DNA of 64,000 bases from Microbacterium dextranolyticum (GCF_016907295.1 NZ_JAFBBR010000001.1:2728001-2792000); one strand, 5' to 3'. Shown: positions 36,401 to 46,545, counted from the stretch's first letter. The notes: a model not told the origin generated them from the letters alone. Numbers and translations: made by a program.

Positions 36401-37903
36401 TCAGAGTCCCTGTGCGAGTCGGTAGTACGCCTGGTTCCAGCGGATCTCGCGCTGGAAGTCGCGGACCGTCGTCTGCTCGTCGATGACGAGCAGCTCCGTG
36501 CGCGCGATCTCCGCGAAGTCACGGAAGACCTCAATGCCGACGGCCGTCGTCATCACCGTATGGTGAGCGGCGCCCGCCGTCAGCCAGCACGCCGCGCTCG
36601 TCGCGAAATCGGGTGCGGGCTTCCACACGGCGCGTCCCACGGGGAGGTTCGGCAGGTCGGGCGCCTCGACGGTCTCCACGACGTTCGCGACCAGCCGGAA
36701 GCGGTCGCGCATGTCGCTCATCGCGACGACGACGGCGGGGCCGGGGTCGGCGGTGAAGACGAGCCGCACCGGGTCGTCCTTTCCGCCGATGCCGAGCGGG
36801 TGGATCTCCAGCCGGGCCTTCGACGCGGTCAGGGTCGGGGCGACCTCCAGCATGTGCGCGCCCAGGATCTTCTCCTCGCCCGCGACGAGGTCGTAGGTGT
36901 AGTCCTCCATCAGGCTCGCGCCGCCGGGAAGACCCGCGCCCATGACGTTGGCGATGCGCACGAGGATCGCGGTCTTCCAGTCGCCCTCGGCGCCGAAACC
37001 GTAGCCTTCGGCCATGAGGCGCTGCACGGCGAGGCCGGGCAGCTGCTTCAGCGACCCGAGGTCTTCGAAGCTCGTGGTGAACGCGCCGAAGCCGCCCTCC
37101 TCGAGGAACGACCGCAGACCGAGCTCGATCGCCGCACCGTCGCGCAGCGACTGGTGGCGCTCTCCCCCGGGCAGGAGCTCCTCGACCACGTCGTACTCGG
37201 CGAGGTAGACCTCCACGAGCGCGTCGATGTCGGCCTCGGATGCCGCGGCGACGGCGTCGGCGAGCTCGTTCACGCCCCACGTGTTCACCTGCACGCCGAA
37301 CCGCAGCTCCGCCTCGGTCTTGTCACCTTCGGTGACCGCCACGAAGCGCATGTTGTCGCCGAAGCGCGCCAGCTTCAGGGTGCGCGCCGCCTGCCATCCG
37401 GCGGCAGCACGCTGCCACTGCTCGATCTGGGTCAGCACCGCCGGGTTGGAGACGTGTCCGACGACGGTCTTGCGGGCGACCCCCAGACGCGTCTGGATGT
37501 AGCCGAACTCCCGATCGCCGTGGGCGGCCTGGTTGAGGTTCATGAAATCGAAGTCGATCTCTGCCCAGGGCAGCTCGACGTTCGCCTGCGTGTGCAGGTG
37601 CAGCAGCGGCTTCTGCAGCGCGTCGAGGCCGCCGATCCACATCTTGGCGGGGCTGAACGTGTGCATCCAGGCCATGACGCCGATGACGCTGTCGTCGGCG
37701 TTCGCCTCGAGCGCGAGGCGGCGGATGCTGTCGGCATCCGTCAGCACCGGCTTCCACTCCACACGCACCGGAAGGCCCTCGAGGCCGGCGACGACCTGTT
37801 GGGACTGCTCGGCGACCTGCCGGAGGGTTTCCTCGCCGTACAGCCCCTGGCTGCCGGTGACGAACCAGACGGTGTACCCGTCGAGAGAAGTGCGCAGAGT
37901 CAT
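36401..37903 (-). CDS. araA: L-arabinose isomerase
   Basis: Converts L-arabinose to L-ribulose using Mn2+. The 500-aa length is standard. Recognisable segments are [16 protein letters not shown], the [10 protein letters not shown] active-site region, GDxEFG-type GDREFGYI and the Glu-containing metal-site stretch [26 protein letters not shown] precedes ATG 37903; five extra codons upstream were excluded. It sits between araB and the epimerase, so a full AraA-AraB-AraD route to D-xylulose 5-phosphate is encoded here. Confidence 0.96.
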   Translation of the reverse strand: MTLRTSLDGYTVWFVTGSQGLYGEETLRQVAEQSQQVVAGLEGLPVRVEWKPVLTDADSIRRLALEANADDSVIGVMAWMHTFSPAKMWIGGLDALQKPLLHLHTQANVELPWAEIDFDFMNLNQAAHGDREFGYIQTRLGVARKTVVGHVSNPAVLTQIEQWQRAAAGWQAARTLKLARFGDNMRFVAVTEGDKTEAELRFGVQVNTWGVNELADAVAAASEADIDALVEVYLAEYDVVEELLPGGERHQSLRDGAAIELGLRSFLEEGGFGAFTTSFEDLGSLKQLPGLAVQRLMAEGYGFGAEGDWKTAILVRIANVMGAGLPGGASLMEDYTYDLVAGEEKILGAHMLEVAPTLTASKARLEIHPLGIGGKDDPVRLVFTADPGPAVVVAMSDMRDRFRLVANVVETVEAPDLPNLPVGRAVWKPAPDFATSAACWLTAGAAHHTVMTTAVGIEVFRDFAEIARTELLVIDEQTTVRDFQREIRWNQAYYRLAQGL

Positions 37904-37923
37904 GGTGGTCCTTTCCACAGAGT

Positions 37924-39555
37924 TCAGAGAGCGGTGACGGCGGCGCGCTCGATCGCGAGGCCCGCGCGGTACCGGTCGAGGTACGCGGCGAAGCCCGCCG
38001 CGTCGGTGACGTCGGGCGCGACGACGGATGCCGCAGCATCCGCGAAGACGACGTCGTCGAGATATCGGTGCAGCTCGGGGACGAATGCCCGCTCGCCCGT
38101 GACAGCGACCGTGCGCCGGAAGGCGGCGAGCACGGCGACGCCCCAGGCGCCTCCCTCCGAGGCGGTGTCGCCGACGGCGACGGGCGCCTGCAGAGCGGCC
38201 GCGAGGAAGCGCTGCGCGACTCCCGCGGTGCGGAACATGCCGCCATGCGCATACATGCGATCGAGAGCGACGCCTTCGGCGGCGAGCACCTGCATGCCGA
38301 GGGCGAGCGTCCCGAAGACGCCGTAGACGTGGGCACGCATCACGTTCGCGAGGTCGAACACCGAGTCCGGCGTGCGGACGAACAGCGGCCTGCCCTCGGC
38401 GAGACCGGCGATCGGCTCACCGGCGAGGTGGTTGTAGGCCAGCAATCCCCCGGCATCGGCGGCGCCTTCGAGCGCCTCGCGCAGGAGCACGTCGAAGACG
38501 GCATCCGAGTCGAGCGGCGCTCCGGCGGCGGCGGCGAACCGCGAGAACAGCCCCGCCCACGCCGCAAGCTCGCTCGCACCGTTGTTGCAGTGCACCATCG
38601 CGACGGCATCGCCCGCGGGCGTCGTCACGAGATCGAGCTCGTGGTGGATGCCCTCGAGAGGACGCTCGAGCACGACCATCGCGAAGATGCTCGTGCCGGC
38701 GCTGACGTTGCCCGTGCGGGGAGCGACGGCGTTGGTCGCCACCATGCCCGTGCCCGCGTCGCCTTCCGGCGGGCAGGCGAGGGCTCCGGCGTGCAGAAGT
38801 CCCGTCGGGTCGAGCAGCAGCGCCCCCTCGTCGGTCAGCGCACCGGCGTCGCCGCCGGCCGGGAGCACCTCGGGCAGAAGCGCACGCAGCGGCGGGACCG
38901 ACTCGGGCGCCAGAGCGTCGAACAGCGCAAGCAGACGCTCGTCGTAGTCGCTGCCGTCGGCCGCGATCGGGAACACCCCCGATGCGTCGCCGACGCCGAG
39001 CACGCGGCGGCCCGTGAGCCGCTCGTGGACGTAGCCGGCCAGCGTGGTCACCGACGCGATGCGGCCGATGTGCGGCTCCTCGTCGCGCACGGCCTGCCGC
39101 AGGTGCGCGACCGACCAGCGCAGCGGGATGTTGAGTCCGAACAGATCGGACAGCTCCGCCGCAGCCGGGCCCGTGTTGGTGTTGCGCCAGGTCCGGAACG
39201 GCACGAGGAGCTCTCCGTCGGCATCGAACGCGAGGTAGCCGTGCATCATCGCGGACACCCCGATCGCCCCGATCGTCTCGACGCGCACTCCGTGCCGGTG
39301 CTGCGCGTCGTCCACCAGAGCCGAGAACGCCGCCGCAGCACCCGCCCAGACCTCGTCGAGCGGATACGTCCACAGGCCGTCCTCGAGACGGTTCTCCCAG
39401 GAGTGCGCCCCGACCGCGAGCACGTGCGAGGGGTCGTCGGCATCGATCAGGCAGGCCTTGATGCGCGTCGAGCCGAACTCGATACCCAGCGCCGTCCGCC
39501 CGTCGCGGATCAGCTGCGCCGTCCGCGGGTCCGCGGCGCTCACCTCGCCCGTCAT
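37924..39555 (-). CDS. araB: Ribulokinase-like FGGY carbohydrate kinase
   Basis: ATP-dependent kinase (543 aa) predicted to phosphorylate L-ribulose. FGGY-family features: ATP-binding [16 protein letters not shown] (about residues 23-38), the substrate region [14 protein letters not shown], catalytic Asp region [11 protein letters not shown], and a C-terminal [15 protein letters not shown] loop with the second phosphate-binding glycines. The start overlaps the araD stop by 4 bp. FGGY kinases for xylulose look similar; the ribulose assignment rests mainly on the araA/araD neighbours. This is the AraB type seen in actinobacteria rather than a close E. coli AraB relative. Confidence 0.88.
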   Translation of the reverse strand: MTGEVSAADPRTAQLIRDGRTALGIEFGSTRIKACLIDADDPSHVLAVGAHSWENRLEDGLWTYPLDEVWAGAAAAFSALVDDAQHRHGVRVETIGAIGVSAMMHGYLAFDADGELLVPFRTWRNTNTGPAAAELSDLFGLNIPLRWSVAHLRQAVRDEEPHIGRIASVTTLAGYVHERLTGRRVLGVGDASGVFPIAADGSDYDERLLALFDALAPESVPPLRALLPEVLPAGGDAGALTDEGALLLDPTGLLHAGALACPPEGDAGTGMVATNAVAPRTGNVSAGTSIFAMVVLERPLEGIHHELDLVTTPAGDAVAMVHCNNGASELAAWAGLFSRFAAAAGAPLDSDAVFDVLLREALEGAADAGGLLAYNHLAGEPIAGLAEGRPLFVRTPDSVFDLANVMRAHVYGVFGTLALGMQVLAAEGVALDRMYAHGGMFRTAGVAQRFLAAALQAPVAVGDTASEGGAWGVAVLAAFRRTVAVTGERAFVPELHRYLDDVVFADAAASVVAPDVTDAAGFAAYLDRYRAGLAIERAAVTAL

Positions 39556-40274
39556 CGCCGGTCGTCCGTGTTCTGTCCGTAGACGTTCTGGTAGCGGTTG
39601 TAGAGCGCGTCGATCGATTCCTGCGGAATCGGAATCAGCTCGCCGGCCTGGCGTGCGAGGTGCACCGTGCGCGCGACGTCTTCGCACATCACGGCCGCCT
39701 TCACGGCATCCTTGGCGCTCGTGCCGATCGTGAACGGTCCGTGGTTCTGCATCAGGACCGCACGCGAGCGGTGCCCGCGCAGCGTCTCGACGATCCCACG
39801 ACCGATCGAGTCGTCGCCGATGATCGCGAAGGGACCCACCGGGATGGGTCCGCCGAACTCGTCCGCCATCGCCGTGATGACGCAGGGAATCTCCTCGCCC
39901 CGCGCCGCCCATGCGACCGCGTAGTCCGAGTGCGTGTGCACGACTCCGCCGACCTCGGGCATGTTCCGGTAGACGTACGCGTGTGCCGCGGTGTCGCTGG
40001 ACGGGCTGCGGTCACTTCCCGGCGTTCCCGGGACGACCGCGCCGTCCAGATCGCACAGGATCATGTTCTCGGGCGCGAGGTCGTCGTACGAGACACCCGA
40101 CGGCTTGATGACGAACAGGTCGCTGCCGGGAACCCGACCGGAGACATTGCCTCCGGTCCAGACGACCAGGCCGTAGCGGACGAGTTCGCTGTGGAGGGCT
40201 GCCACATCGGCGCGGACGGCGTCGATGCGCTGCTGCAGGTCGGCGTCCGAGACGCTCGCCGTCGCGGCGGTCAT
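39552..40274 (-). CDS. araD: L-ribulose-5-phosphate 4-epimerase
   Basis: Class II aldolase-fold enzyme (240 aa) converting L-ribulose 5-phosphate to D-xylulose 5-phosphate. The phosphate-binding WTGGNVSGR and KPSGVSYDDL segments, zinc ligands in VVHTHSDYAVAWA (two His), a third His in MQNHGPFTIG, and a C-terminal tyrosine-containing segment ALYNRYQNVYGQ are present. The gene is joined by 4-bp ATGA overlaps to a permease gene upstream and araB downstream. This confirms a single polycistronic message linking uptake and catabolism. Confidence 0.95.
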   Translation of the reverse strand: MTAATASVSDADLQQRIDAVRADVAALHSELVRYGLVVWTGGNVSGRVPGSDLFVIKPSGVSYDDLAPENMILCDLDGAVVPGTPGSDRSPSSDTAAHAYVYRNMPEVGGVVHTHSDYAVAWAARGEEIPCVITAMADEFGGPIPVGPFAIIGDDSIGRGIVETLRGHRSRAVLMQNHGPFTIGTSAKDAVKAAVMCEDVARTVHLARQAGELIPIPQESIDALYNRYQNVYGQNTDDRR

Positions 40275-41344
40275 TCTGCTCTCCGTCGCGTGAGGGCCCG
40301 CTGCAGGAGCACGAACACCAGCAGGATGCTGCCCGTGATGATCGTGAGGTACTCGGGCTTGATCGATCCGTCCTTCGTGATGATCATCCACAGCGCCGCG
40401 AGCACGAGCGATCCGACCACCGATCCGAGGACGTAGCCGACACCGCCGGTGAGGAGCGTGCCGCCGATCACGACGGCCGCGATCGCGTCGAGCTCCCAGC
40501 CGATGCCGGTGACGTTCTGCGCCTTGCCGCCGACCTGGGCGGTGTAGACGACGGCCGCGAGGCCGGCCAGCGCACCGCTGAGGATGTAGATCCACACGCG
40601 GGTGCGGGCGACGGGCAGACCCATCAGCTGAGCCGAGGACTCGGCGCCGCCGATCGCATAGACGGTTCGTCCTGCGCGGGTGCGGTGCATGAAGATCACC
40701 GCACCGATCACGACGAGAACGGCGATGAAGAATCCGGGGGTCAGGACCAGGTCGTTCGTCTTCGGGCCGTCGATCAGCTTCCAGTCCGTGGCGAACATGT
40801 GGATCGGCGCGTCGTCGGGAGCGTGCACCGGCACGGTCGAGAGCATCGAGGCCAGGCCTCGGGCGAGGAACATCATCGCCAGCGTGGCGATGAAGGGCTG
40901 CACGTTGAAGTACTGCACCAGCACGCCGGACACGAGTCCGAACAGGGCGCCGAACACGATCATCAGCACGATGGCGAGCCATCCGTTGACACCGGCATCC
41001 ATGAGCATGACGCCGGATACCGAGGTGAAGGCCACGACCGCTCCGACCGAGAGGTCGATGCCGCCCGAGATGATGACGATCGTCATGGCGACGGCGAGGA
41101 TGATCGTCGGCGCGAAGCTGACCAGCAGGCTCGACATGGTGCCGAGGTGGAACACCCGGCCGTACGCGATCTCCGCGTAGACGAGCATGCTGATGAACAG
41201 GACGACGGCGGCGAGCGTCGGGATCAGCGACTGGCTGCGCCCCCAGGCGCGAGTCCACCGGGAGCTCGTCGAGGTCAGGGCGGCGGTCGGCGCTCCGGAG
41301 AGGTCGGCTCCGCGACGTTCGCGGGTGGTGGATGTGCCGCTCAT
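40271..41344 (-). CDS. Sugar ABC transporter permease (YjfF-like)
   Basis: Membrane subunit (357 aa) of a BPD_transp_2 (RbsC/AraH/YjfF) importer. About nine hydrophobic segments are visible, including GGIDLSVGAVVAFTSVSGVM (the family signature) and GLPVARTRVWIYILSGALAG with the cytoplasmic EAA-like loop. It is the second of two permeases, giving a hetero-dimeric channel as in the E. coli YtfT-YjfF furanose transporter. The neighbours (araDBA) indicate L-arabinose, possibly in the furanose form released from arabinan. Confidence 0.9.
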   Translation of the reverse strand: MSGTSTTRERRGADLSGAPTAALTSTSSRWTRAWGRSQSLIPTLAAVVLFISMLVYAEIAYGRVFHLGTMSSLLVSFAPTIILAVAMTIVIISGGIDLSVGAVVAFTSVSGVMLMDAGVNGWLAIVLMIVFGALFGLVSGVLVQYFNVQPFIATLAMMFLARGLASMLSTVPVHAPDDAPIHMFATDWKLIDGPKTNDLVLTPGFFIAVLVVIGAVIFMHRTRAGRTVYAIGGAESSAQLMGLPVARTRVWIYILSGALAGLAAVVYTAQVGGKAQNVTGIGWELDAIAAVVIGGTLLTGGVGYVLGSVVGSLVLAALWMIITKDGSIKPEYLTIITGSILLVFVLLQRALTRRRAE

Positions 41345-42408
41345 GCGACGACCTCCTTCGGCTGCATGTTCTCAGCCAGCGGAGCCGCGGGCTTCTGAGG
41401 TCGCTTGCGCCCGAGCGCCAGCGACCGGATGCGCTCGGACTGCAGGAGCACGAGCACCACGATGACGATCGCCTTGAAGGCGGGGGTGGCCGCGGCGGAG
41501 ACTCCGAGGAAGAGCACCGTCTTGTTCAGCGTCGCGATGACCAGCGCACCGATCGTCGATCCGACAATCGAGAACTTGCCGCCGGCGAGGGATGTGCCGC
41601 CGATGACGACCGCCAGCACGGCATCCAGCTCCATCTGGTAGCCGGTGCCCGACACGTCCACCGTCATCACTTCCGACACCGTGAAGAGGCCGCCGATCGA
41701 GGCGAGACCCGCCGACAGGACGTACACGGTGATGAGGATCGGCCGGGGGCGGATGCCCGCCATGCGGCTGGCGTGCGGGTTGATGCCGATCGACTCGATC
41801 ATCAGGCCGAGCGCGGTCTTGCGCATCAGCACTGCGATGAGGATGACGATCACCAGCGCCAGCACGAAGCTCAGCGGCAGACCGAGGAACTGACCGTTCG
41901 CGAGGGTGCGGAACGGCTCGTTCTCCGAGTTCGTGTTCTGACCCCCGGTGATGACGCGGGCGATGCCGCGACCGGCCATCATCATGACGAGGGTCGTGAT
42001 GAACGGTTGCAATCCGATGACTGCCACCAGGAATCCATTGACGGCGCCGAGGACCAGTCCCAGCAGGATCGCCAGGCCGATCGCGGCGAACATCGCGCCA
42101 ATCGAGTCAGGCTGACGAAGGCCCGAGAGGGTGACCATGGCGACGGCGCCTCCGACCGCCATCACCGAGCCGACCGACAGGTCGATACCGCTCGTGGCGA
42201 TGACGAAGGTCATGCCGAGCGCGATCATCATGATCGGCGCGGAGACCCGGAGGATATCGAGCACGTTGCCCGACAGCTGTCCCGTCGCGGGGTTGACCCC
42301 GATTGCGAGGTACGAGGGGTCCTTGATGGAGTTGATGGCCAGCAGGAGCGCGATGCCGATCACGCCCCAGAACCAGGGGGTGCGCACGATGTTCCGCAGC
42401 GCGTTCAT
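41341..42408 (-). CDS. Sugar ABC transporter permease (YtfT-like)
   Basis: First permease (355 aa) of the same importer. The family signature is TSGIDLSVGSVMAVGGAV, followed by hydrophobic segments and the loop IGINPHASRMAGIRPR that contacts the ATPase. Starts and stops overlap by 4 bp with the ATPase and the second permease. Located in the cytoplasmic membrane; it would form the translocation path with the YjfF-like subunit. Confidence 0.9.
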   Translation of the reverse strand: MNALRNIVRTPWFWGVIGIALLLAINSIKDPSYLAIGVNPATGQLSGNVLDILRVSAPIMMIALGMTFVIATSGIDLSVGSVMAVGGAVAMVTLSGLRQPDSIGAMFAAIGLAILLGLVLGAVNGFLVAVIGLQPFITTLVMMMAGRGIARVITGGQNTNSENEPFRTLANGQFLGLPLSFVLALVIVILIAVLMRKTALGLMIESIGINPHASRMAGIRPRPILITVYVLSAGLASIGGLFTVSEVMTVDVSGTGYQMELDAVLAVVIGGTSLAGGKFSIVGSTIGALVIATLNKTVLFLGVSAAATPAFKAIVIVVLVLLQSERIRSLALGRKRPQKPAAPLAENMQPKEVVA

Positions 42409-43988
42409 TCAAGTTCTCCTTCGACCTCGTCGACGAGCGCGTCCGTGCGCGCCTCCGCCTTCTCGCCCGAGTCGGCGGCGATGATCGAGACGATCCGCTC
42501 CGCCGTGACATCGGGTCCGTTGACGACCTCGCCGACCTTCTGGTGGTCCTTCATGATGAGGATGCGCTCGGACAGGCGCACGACCTCTTCGAGCTCGGAC
42601 GAGATGAACACGACGCTCATCCCGCCTTCGGCGAGCTCGGCAACCGTCTCCTGGATGTCCGCCTTGGCGCCCACGTCGATTCCGCGGGTCGGCTCGTCCA
42701 GCAGCAGCAGCTCCGGGTCGGTGGCCAGCCAGCGACCGAGGAGCACCTTCTGCTGGTTACCGCCGGAGAGCAGCCGGATCGGCCGATCGGGGTCGTTGGG
42801 ACGCACGCTGAAGCGCTCCATGTAGGTCTTGACCATGCGGTCGACGTCGCGCGCCGGCACGCGGCGCATCCACCCGCGCTGGGCCTGCACGGCCAGCATG
42901 ATGTTCTCGCGGATGCTGAGGTCGCCGACGATGCCGTCTTCGCGGCGGTTCTCGGTCGAATACGCGATGTGGTTCGCCAGACCCGAGACCGGCGACGAAA
43001 TAGTGGTCTTCTTGCCCTTGAGGCGCACGGTGCCCGCATCGGGCTTGTCGGCGCCGAAGATCAGGCGGGCGAGCTCCGTGCGTCCCGAGCCGAGCAGACC
43101 GGCGAAGCCGACCACCTCGCCCTTGTGGATCTCGATGTCGGTGGGAGTGAGCGAGCCCTTGCGGCCCAGCTCGTCGGCCGCGTAGACCGGTGTCTGGGTG
43201 CGGTCGCGCTCGTCGACCTGGCGGTTCGAGCCGAGAGCCCGCAGCGCATTGATGTCCTTGCCGATCATCTTCGAGATGAGCTCGGTGCGGTCGAGGTCGC
43301 GCTTGAGGTATTCGCCGACGAAGCCGCCGTTGCGCAGCACCGTGATGCGGTCGCTGATCGCGTACACCTGGTCGAGGAAGTGCGAGACGAACAGGATCGC
43401 AACGCCCTGGTCGCGCAGGCGCCGGATGACGCCGAAGAGCATCTCGACTTCGGCGGCGTCGAGGCTGGAGGTGGGCTCGTCGAGGATGAGCACCTTCGAC
43501 TTCGTCACCATGGCGCGGCTGATCGCGACGAGCTGCTGCAGGGCGATCGAGATCGACGAGAGCGGCGCCCGCGTGTCGAGGTCGCCGAGGCCCATGTCCG
43601 CGAGCACCTCGTGTGCCCGCGCATGGGTCTTGCGCCAGTTGATGCCGACGAGACCGCGGGTCTCGTGCCCCAGCATGACGTTCTCACCGATGGTGAGGTT
43701 GGTGCACAGGTTCACTTCCTGATACACCGTGGAGATTCCGGCGGCCTGAGCGGATGCGGTTCCGGAGAACCGGCGCTCGGTGCCGAAGACCAGGATCGAC
43801 CCGGAGTCGATCTGGTAGACGCCGGTGAGAGCTTTGATGAGCGTCGACTTACCGGCGCCGTTCTCACCCATGAGAGTGTGGACCTCGCCGGGCAGCAGGC
43901 GGAAATTCACTTCGTCGAGCGCTTTGACGCCCGGGAAAGTGATCGACGCACCGCGCACTTCGACGATCGGGAGAGGTTCGTTGGCCAC
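42405..43988 (-). CDS. Sugar ABC transporter ATP-binding protein (tandem ABC, YtfR/RbsA type)
   Basis: ATPase of 527 aa with two fused nucleotide-binding domains. Domain 1 has Walker A GENGAGKSTLIKALTG, Walker B ILDEPTSSLDAAEV and the H-loop region. Domain 2 has the degenerate Walker A GLLGSGRTELARLIFG, signature LLSGGNQQKVLLGRW and Walker B LLLDEPTRGIDVGAK, the usual asymmetry of CUT2 sugar importers. Start is GTG 43988. A hairpin between the binding-protein gene and this gene probably lowers its expression relative to the binding protein. Confidence 0.95.
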   Translation of the reverse strand: MANEPLPIVEVRGASITFPGVKALDEVNFRLLPGEVHTLMGENGAGKSTLIKALTGVYQIDSGSILVFGTERRFSGTASAQAAGISTVYQEVNLCTNLTIGENVMLGHETRGLVGINWRKTHARAHEVLADMGLGDLDTRAPLSSISIALQQLVAISRAMVTKSKVLILDEPTSSLDAAEVEMLFGVIRRLRDQGVAILFVSHFLDQVYAISDRITVLRNGGFVGEYLKRDLDRTELISKMIGKDINALRALGSNRQVDERDRTQTPVYAADELGRKGSLTPTDIEIHKGEVVGFAGLLGSGRTELARLIFGADKPDAGTVRLKGKKTTISSPVSGLANHIAYSTENRREDGIVGDLSIRENIMLAVQAQRGWMRRVPARDVDRMVKTYMERFSVRPNDPDRPIRLLSGGNQQKVLLGRWLATDPELLLLDEPTRGIDVGAKADIQETVAELAEGGMSVVFISSELEEVVRLSERILIMKDHQKVGEVVNGPDVTAERIVSIIAADSGEKAEARTDALVDEVEGELE

Positions 43989-44042
43989 GTGCTGACTTCC
44001 TCGATGATCGGTATCGGACGGGTCGGCAGCCAGTCGGAGGAC

Positions 44043-44065
44043 GGGGGCGCCTCGAGGGCGCCCCC
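44043..44065 (-). terminator. Intra-operon hairpin after the binding-protein gene
   Basis: GGGGGCGCC (44043-44051) pairs with GGCGCCCCC (44057-44065). There is no T-run, so it more likely stabilises the upstream mRNA segment or causes partial termination, giving an excess of binding protein over membrane subunits. Confidence 0.55.
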
Positions 44066-44101
44066 ATCCGCCTTACCGTGAGCCGGCTCGGGTGGTGTGA
44101 C

Positions 44102-45109
44102 TCAGAAGCCGAGTCCGCTGTCGAGGGCCTTCTTGGCAGCCTCGGGCGAGTCGAACGTGGCGCTCTTGACGATGATGGTGGAGTCGACCTTCTCGCCGGC
44201 GAGGGCCTTGTTGACGGCATCCACCGCGTCGGTTCCGAAGAACGGGTTGTACTGGGCGACGAAGCTCAGGTCACCCTTGGACAGCGCCTCGAGAGCACCC
44301 TTGGTGCCGTCGATGGTCGCGATCTTGACGTCCGTGCCAGGCTTGAGGCCGGCGGCGGAGACGGCCTGCGCCGCACCGATGCCCATCTCGTCGTTCTGCG
44401 CGAAGATGAACTGGATGCCGTTGTTGTTGGCCTTCAGCGCGGTCTCGACGACCGACTTGCCCTCGTCCGTCTTCCAGTTGGCGGTCTGCGCGCCGACCTT
44501 GTTCCAGCCCGCCTTGCCGGCGATGGCCGAGTCGAAGCCCTGGTTGCGCTCGTTGACGACCGACAGACCGGGGACACCCTCGAGCACGAAGTAGTTCGCG
44601 CCCTGCGGGAAGGTCGTGGCTGCCCACTGGCCGACCGAGGTGGCCACCTGGACGTTGTCGGGCGCGATGCGGGTGACGTAGAGGTCGCTGTCCGCGTCGA
44701 CGCCGCGGTCGAGCAGGATCACGGGGATGTTGGCTTCCTTGGCCTTCTTCAGCTGGTCCTGCCAGCCCGAGGCCTCCGTGGCCGTGAGCAGGATGACGTC
44801 GACCTCGTCGTTGACGAAGGTCGAGAACGCGTCCAGCTGCGACTTCTGGTCGCTCGGGCTCGCGGCCGGAGCGTACTTGAGGTCGAAGCCGGCCTCCTTG
44901 GTGAACGCGTCCTTGATCGCCTGCTCGTTGGCGTTGCGCCAGCCGCCCTCGGGGCCGACCGCGACGAAGCCGACGGTGACCGTCTTGCCGTCCTTGCCGG
45001 CGTCGCCGGACGATGCCGGCTCGCCCGAACCCGACGAGCATGCCGTGAGCGTCAGGGCGCCGACCGCTGCGAGACCGACCAGTCCCAGGAACCTCTTGTT
45101 GTGTCCCAT
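44102..45109 (-). CDS. Sugar-binding lipoprotein of ABC transporter (YtfQ-like)
   Basis: Solute-binding protein of 335 aa, anchored outside the membrane. The signal peptide ends in lipobox LTAC (Cys at about residue 24), followed by a Ser/Gly linker. The mature part resembles YtfQ: VGFVAVGPEGGWRNANEQAI, VDVILLTATEASGWQDQL, IPVILLDRGVDADSDLYV and the hinge segment IFAQNDEMGIGAAQA. E. coli YtfQ binds furanose sugars such as galactofuranose and arabinofuranose, fitting arabinan breakdown. GGAGGAG precedes the ATG. It is the first gene of the eight-gene uptake/catabolism operon and lies behind a LacI-type operator. Confidence 0.93.
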   Translation of the reverse strand: MGHNKRFLGLVGLAAVGALTLTACSSGSGEPASSGDAGKDGKTVTVGFVAVGPEGGWRNANEQAIKDAFTKEAGFDLKYAPAASPSDQKSQLDAFSTFVNDEVDVILLTATEASGWQDQLKKAKEANIPVILLDRGVDADSDLYVTRIAPDNVQVATSVGQWAATTFPQGANYFVLEGVPGLSVVNERNQGFDSAIAGKAGWNKVGAQTANWKTDEGKSVVETALKANNNGIQFIFAQNDEMGIGAAQAVSAAGLKPGTDVKIATIDGTKGALEALSKGDLSFVAQYNPFFGTDAVDAVNKALAGEKVDSTIIVKSATFDSPEAAKKALDSGLGF

Positions 45110-45199
45110 CTCTTCTCCTCCTTGAGATACTCCCGACGCCGTTCGTCGATGAGATCGAATTTCCGGTCGCCTACCGAGGCCACCGAAGGGTGCAGTTAG

Positions 45200-45228
45200 A
45201 TTGTGCGCGCTAACACTTCAGATAGCAA
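45200..45228 (-). promoter_or_regulatory. Promoter and LacI operator of the arabinose operon
   Basis: On the minus strand TTGCTA (45223-45228) and CACAAT (45200-45205) are 17 nt apart. The operator TGTTAGCGCGCACA (45202-45215) fills the 3' half of the spacer and overlaps the -10. The same motif occurs at 48512 and 54490. The LacI gene just upstream is the obvious binding protein. Confidence 0.75.
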
Positions 45229-45245
45229 GCAAAACTTTCCGACTC

Positions 45246-45261
45246 GTTACCATCTTGTTAC
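45246..45261 (-). promoter_or_regulatory. GTAAC direct repeat upstream of arabinose promoter
   Basis: Two copies of GTAAC (minus strand) are separated by 6 nt, just upstream of the promoter. This is the GTNAC-N6-GTNAC pattern resembling MtrA sites. An activating or modulating role is speculative. Confidence 0.3.
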
Positions 45262-45301
45262 CGCGCACATTTGTGACGGCGCGAGGCGTTCGCGCCATGG
45301 G

Positions 45302-46321
45302 TCAGCGGCGCGGCGGCGCCGTCGAGGCGCGCACGACCAGGACGGGCTCGATCACGTCGTGATGGACGTCACCGTCTCCCCCGATCGCCGCGAGAATCTG
45401 CCTCAGAGCGAGCTCGCCGAGCGCCGAGAAATCCTGCTGCACCGTCGTCAGCGGGGGCAGGAAGTGGCGCGAATCGGGCAGATCGTCGACGCCGATGACA
45501 CTGATGTCCTGCGGAATGCGCAAGCCGCGCTCGGCGAGCCCGTGCATGAGGCCGAGCGCCATCTGGTCGTTCGCGGCGAAGACGGCGGTCGCATCGCCGA
45601 AATCATGCGTCCGCCCGTACTCGTAGCCGAAGTCCGAGGTCCAGTCCCCCACCACGGGAGCGATGACGTCGAGACCTGCCAGCGCGAGGGCATCCGCCCA
45701 CCCCTGCTGACGCTCACGCGCGTCGTACCAGTCCTGGGGTCCCGCGAGATGAAGGATCCTGCGGTGGCCGATGCCGATCAGATAGGTGACCGCCTCGACA
45801 GCGCCGGCGCGCTGATCCACGGCGATCGTGTGCCACACGGGGTCGGGCTCGGCCTTGATCACGATGGTGGGCAGTCCTCGGTCGTGCTCGCGGAGGACCC
45901 GCAGCGAGGATGCCCGGGGCGCAATGACGCAGAGCGCCTCCACACCTTCGGTGGCGAGTTCCATCAGGCCGTCGTCCATCTGGGACTGGGCGCCGTCGGA
46001 GACCGAGAACGCGCTCACCCCGTAACCCTGATGACGGGCCGCGCTCTCGAGGGCGCGCAGAGTGCTGTTCGGTCCGTACTCCACAGGGCCGTCCACGAGC
46101 ACACCGATGCGCATGGCGCGGCGGGTCGCGAGCGCCCGCGCGATCGAGCTGCGCGTGTAGTTCATGTCCTCGATCGCGCGGAGCACGCGCTCACGCGTCG
46201 AGTCTCGGATGTTGGGGTGACCGTTGAGCACACGGGAGACCGTCATGTGCGACACGCCCGCCTGCTTCGCGACGTCGTAAATGCTGGGCCTCTGCCAGCC
46301 TCGCGTCGCCTGATCGGTCAT
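45302..46321 (-). CDS. LacI family transcriptional regulator of arabinose/arabinan genes
   Basis: Repressor of 339 aa. The N-terminal helix-turn-helix and hinge read SIYDVAKQAGVSHMTVSRVL and ARALATRR. The effector-binding domain is of the sugar-binding-protein type (IGVLVDGPVEYGPNST, HHxxx-like GIGHRRILHLAGP and VIGVDDLPDSRHFLPPLTTV). The ATG overlaps the stop of the LPVTG gene by 4 bp, so it is made from the surface-cassette mRNA and is thereby autoregulated through the operator at 48512. Its probable inducer is arabinose or an arabino-oligosaccharide. It is not related to the GntR-type AraR of Bacillus. Confidence 0.92.
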   Translation of the reverse strand: MTDQATRGWQRPSIYDVAKQAGVSHMTVSRVLNGHPNIRDSTRERVLRAIEDMNYTRSSIARALATRRAMRIGVLVDGPVEYGPNSTLRALESAARHQGYGVSAFSVSDGAQSQMDDGLMELATEGVEALCVIAPRASSLRVLREHDRGLPTIVIKAEPDPVWHTIAVDQRAGAVEAVTYLIGIGHRRILHLAGPQDWYDARERQQGWADALALAGLDVIAPVVGDWTSDFGYEYGRTHDFGDATAVFAANDQMALGLMHGLAERGLRIPQDISVIGVDDLPDSRHFLPPLTTVQQDFSALGELALRQILAAIGGDGDVHHDVIEPVLVVRASTAPPRR

Positions 46322-46545
46322 CCAACCCCGTTTCGTCGAGACCCATGGTAGCCCCGGACGACAGCGACACCCGCAATGACGAGCGCTGCACCCGCCGCCA
46401 ACAGCATCCACGCCGGCTCGCCTCCGGTCACCGGAAGCGCCCCCGAGCAGCCGGTACCGCAGGGCACCGGCAGAATGTCGACGAAGACGCGGACGCCCTC
46501 GCTGTTGTACTCGGTGGTGTCCGCGGCAGCGGTGAGCCAGGTCAT
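46318..46545 (-). CDS. Small LPXTG-anchored surface protein (CscD-like)
   Basis: Protein of 75 aa with a sorting signal: LPVTGGEP, a hydrophobic segment AWMLLAAGAALVIAGVAVV and a positively charged tail RGYHGSRRNG. The remainder is a short exposed part with two Cys (PVPCGTGCSG). No classical signal peptide is visible before the exposed part, which is unusual for a sortase substrate. Start and stop overlap the DUF916 gene and LacI gene by 4 bp each. In Firmicutes csc clusters a small LPxTG protein (CscD) accompanies WxL and DUF916 proteins. No sortase gene lies in the window. Confidence 0.72.
   Translation of the reverse strand: MTWLTAAADTTEYNSEGVRVFVDILPVPCGTGCSGALPVTGGEPAWMLLAAGAALVIAGVAVVRGYHGSRRNGVG

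Noticed and set aside
46318..46545. Complete sortase-dependent system in the window
   Set aside because: A sorting signal is present, but no sortase gene with a TLxTC motif was seen; the sortase must be elsewhere.
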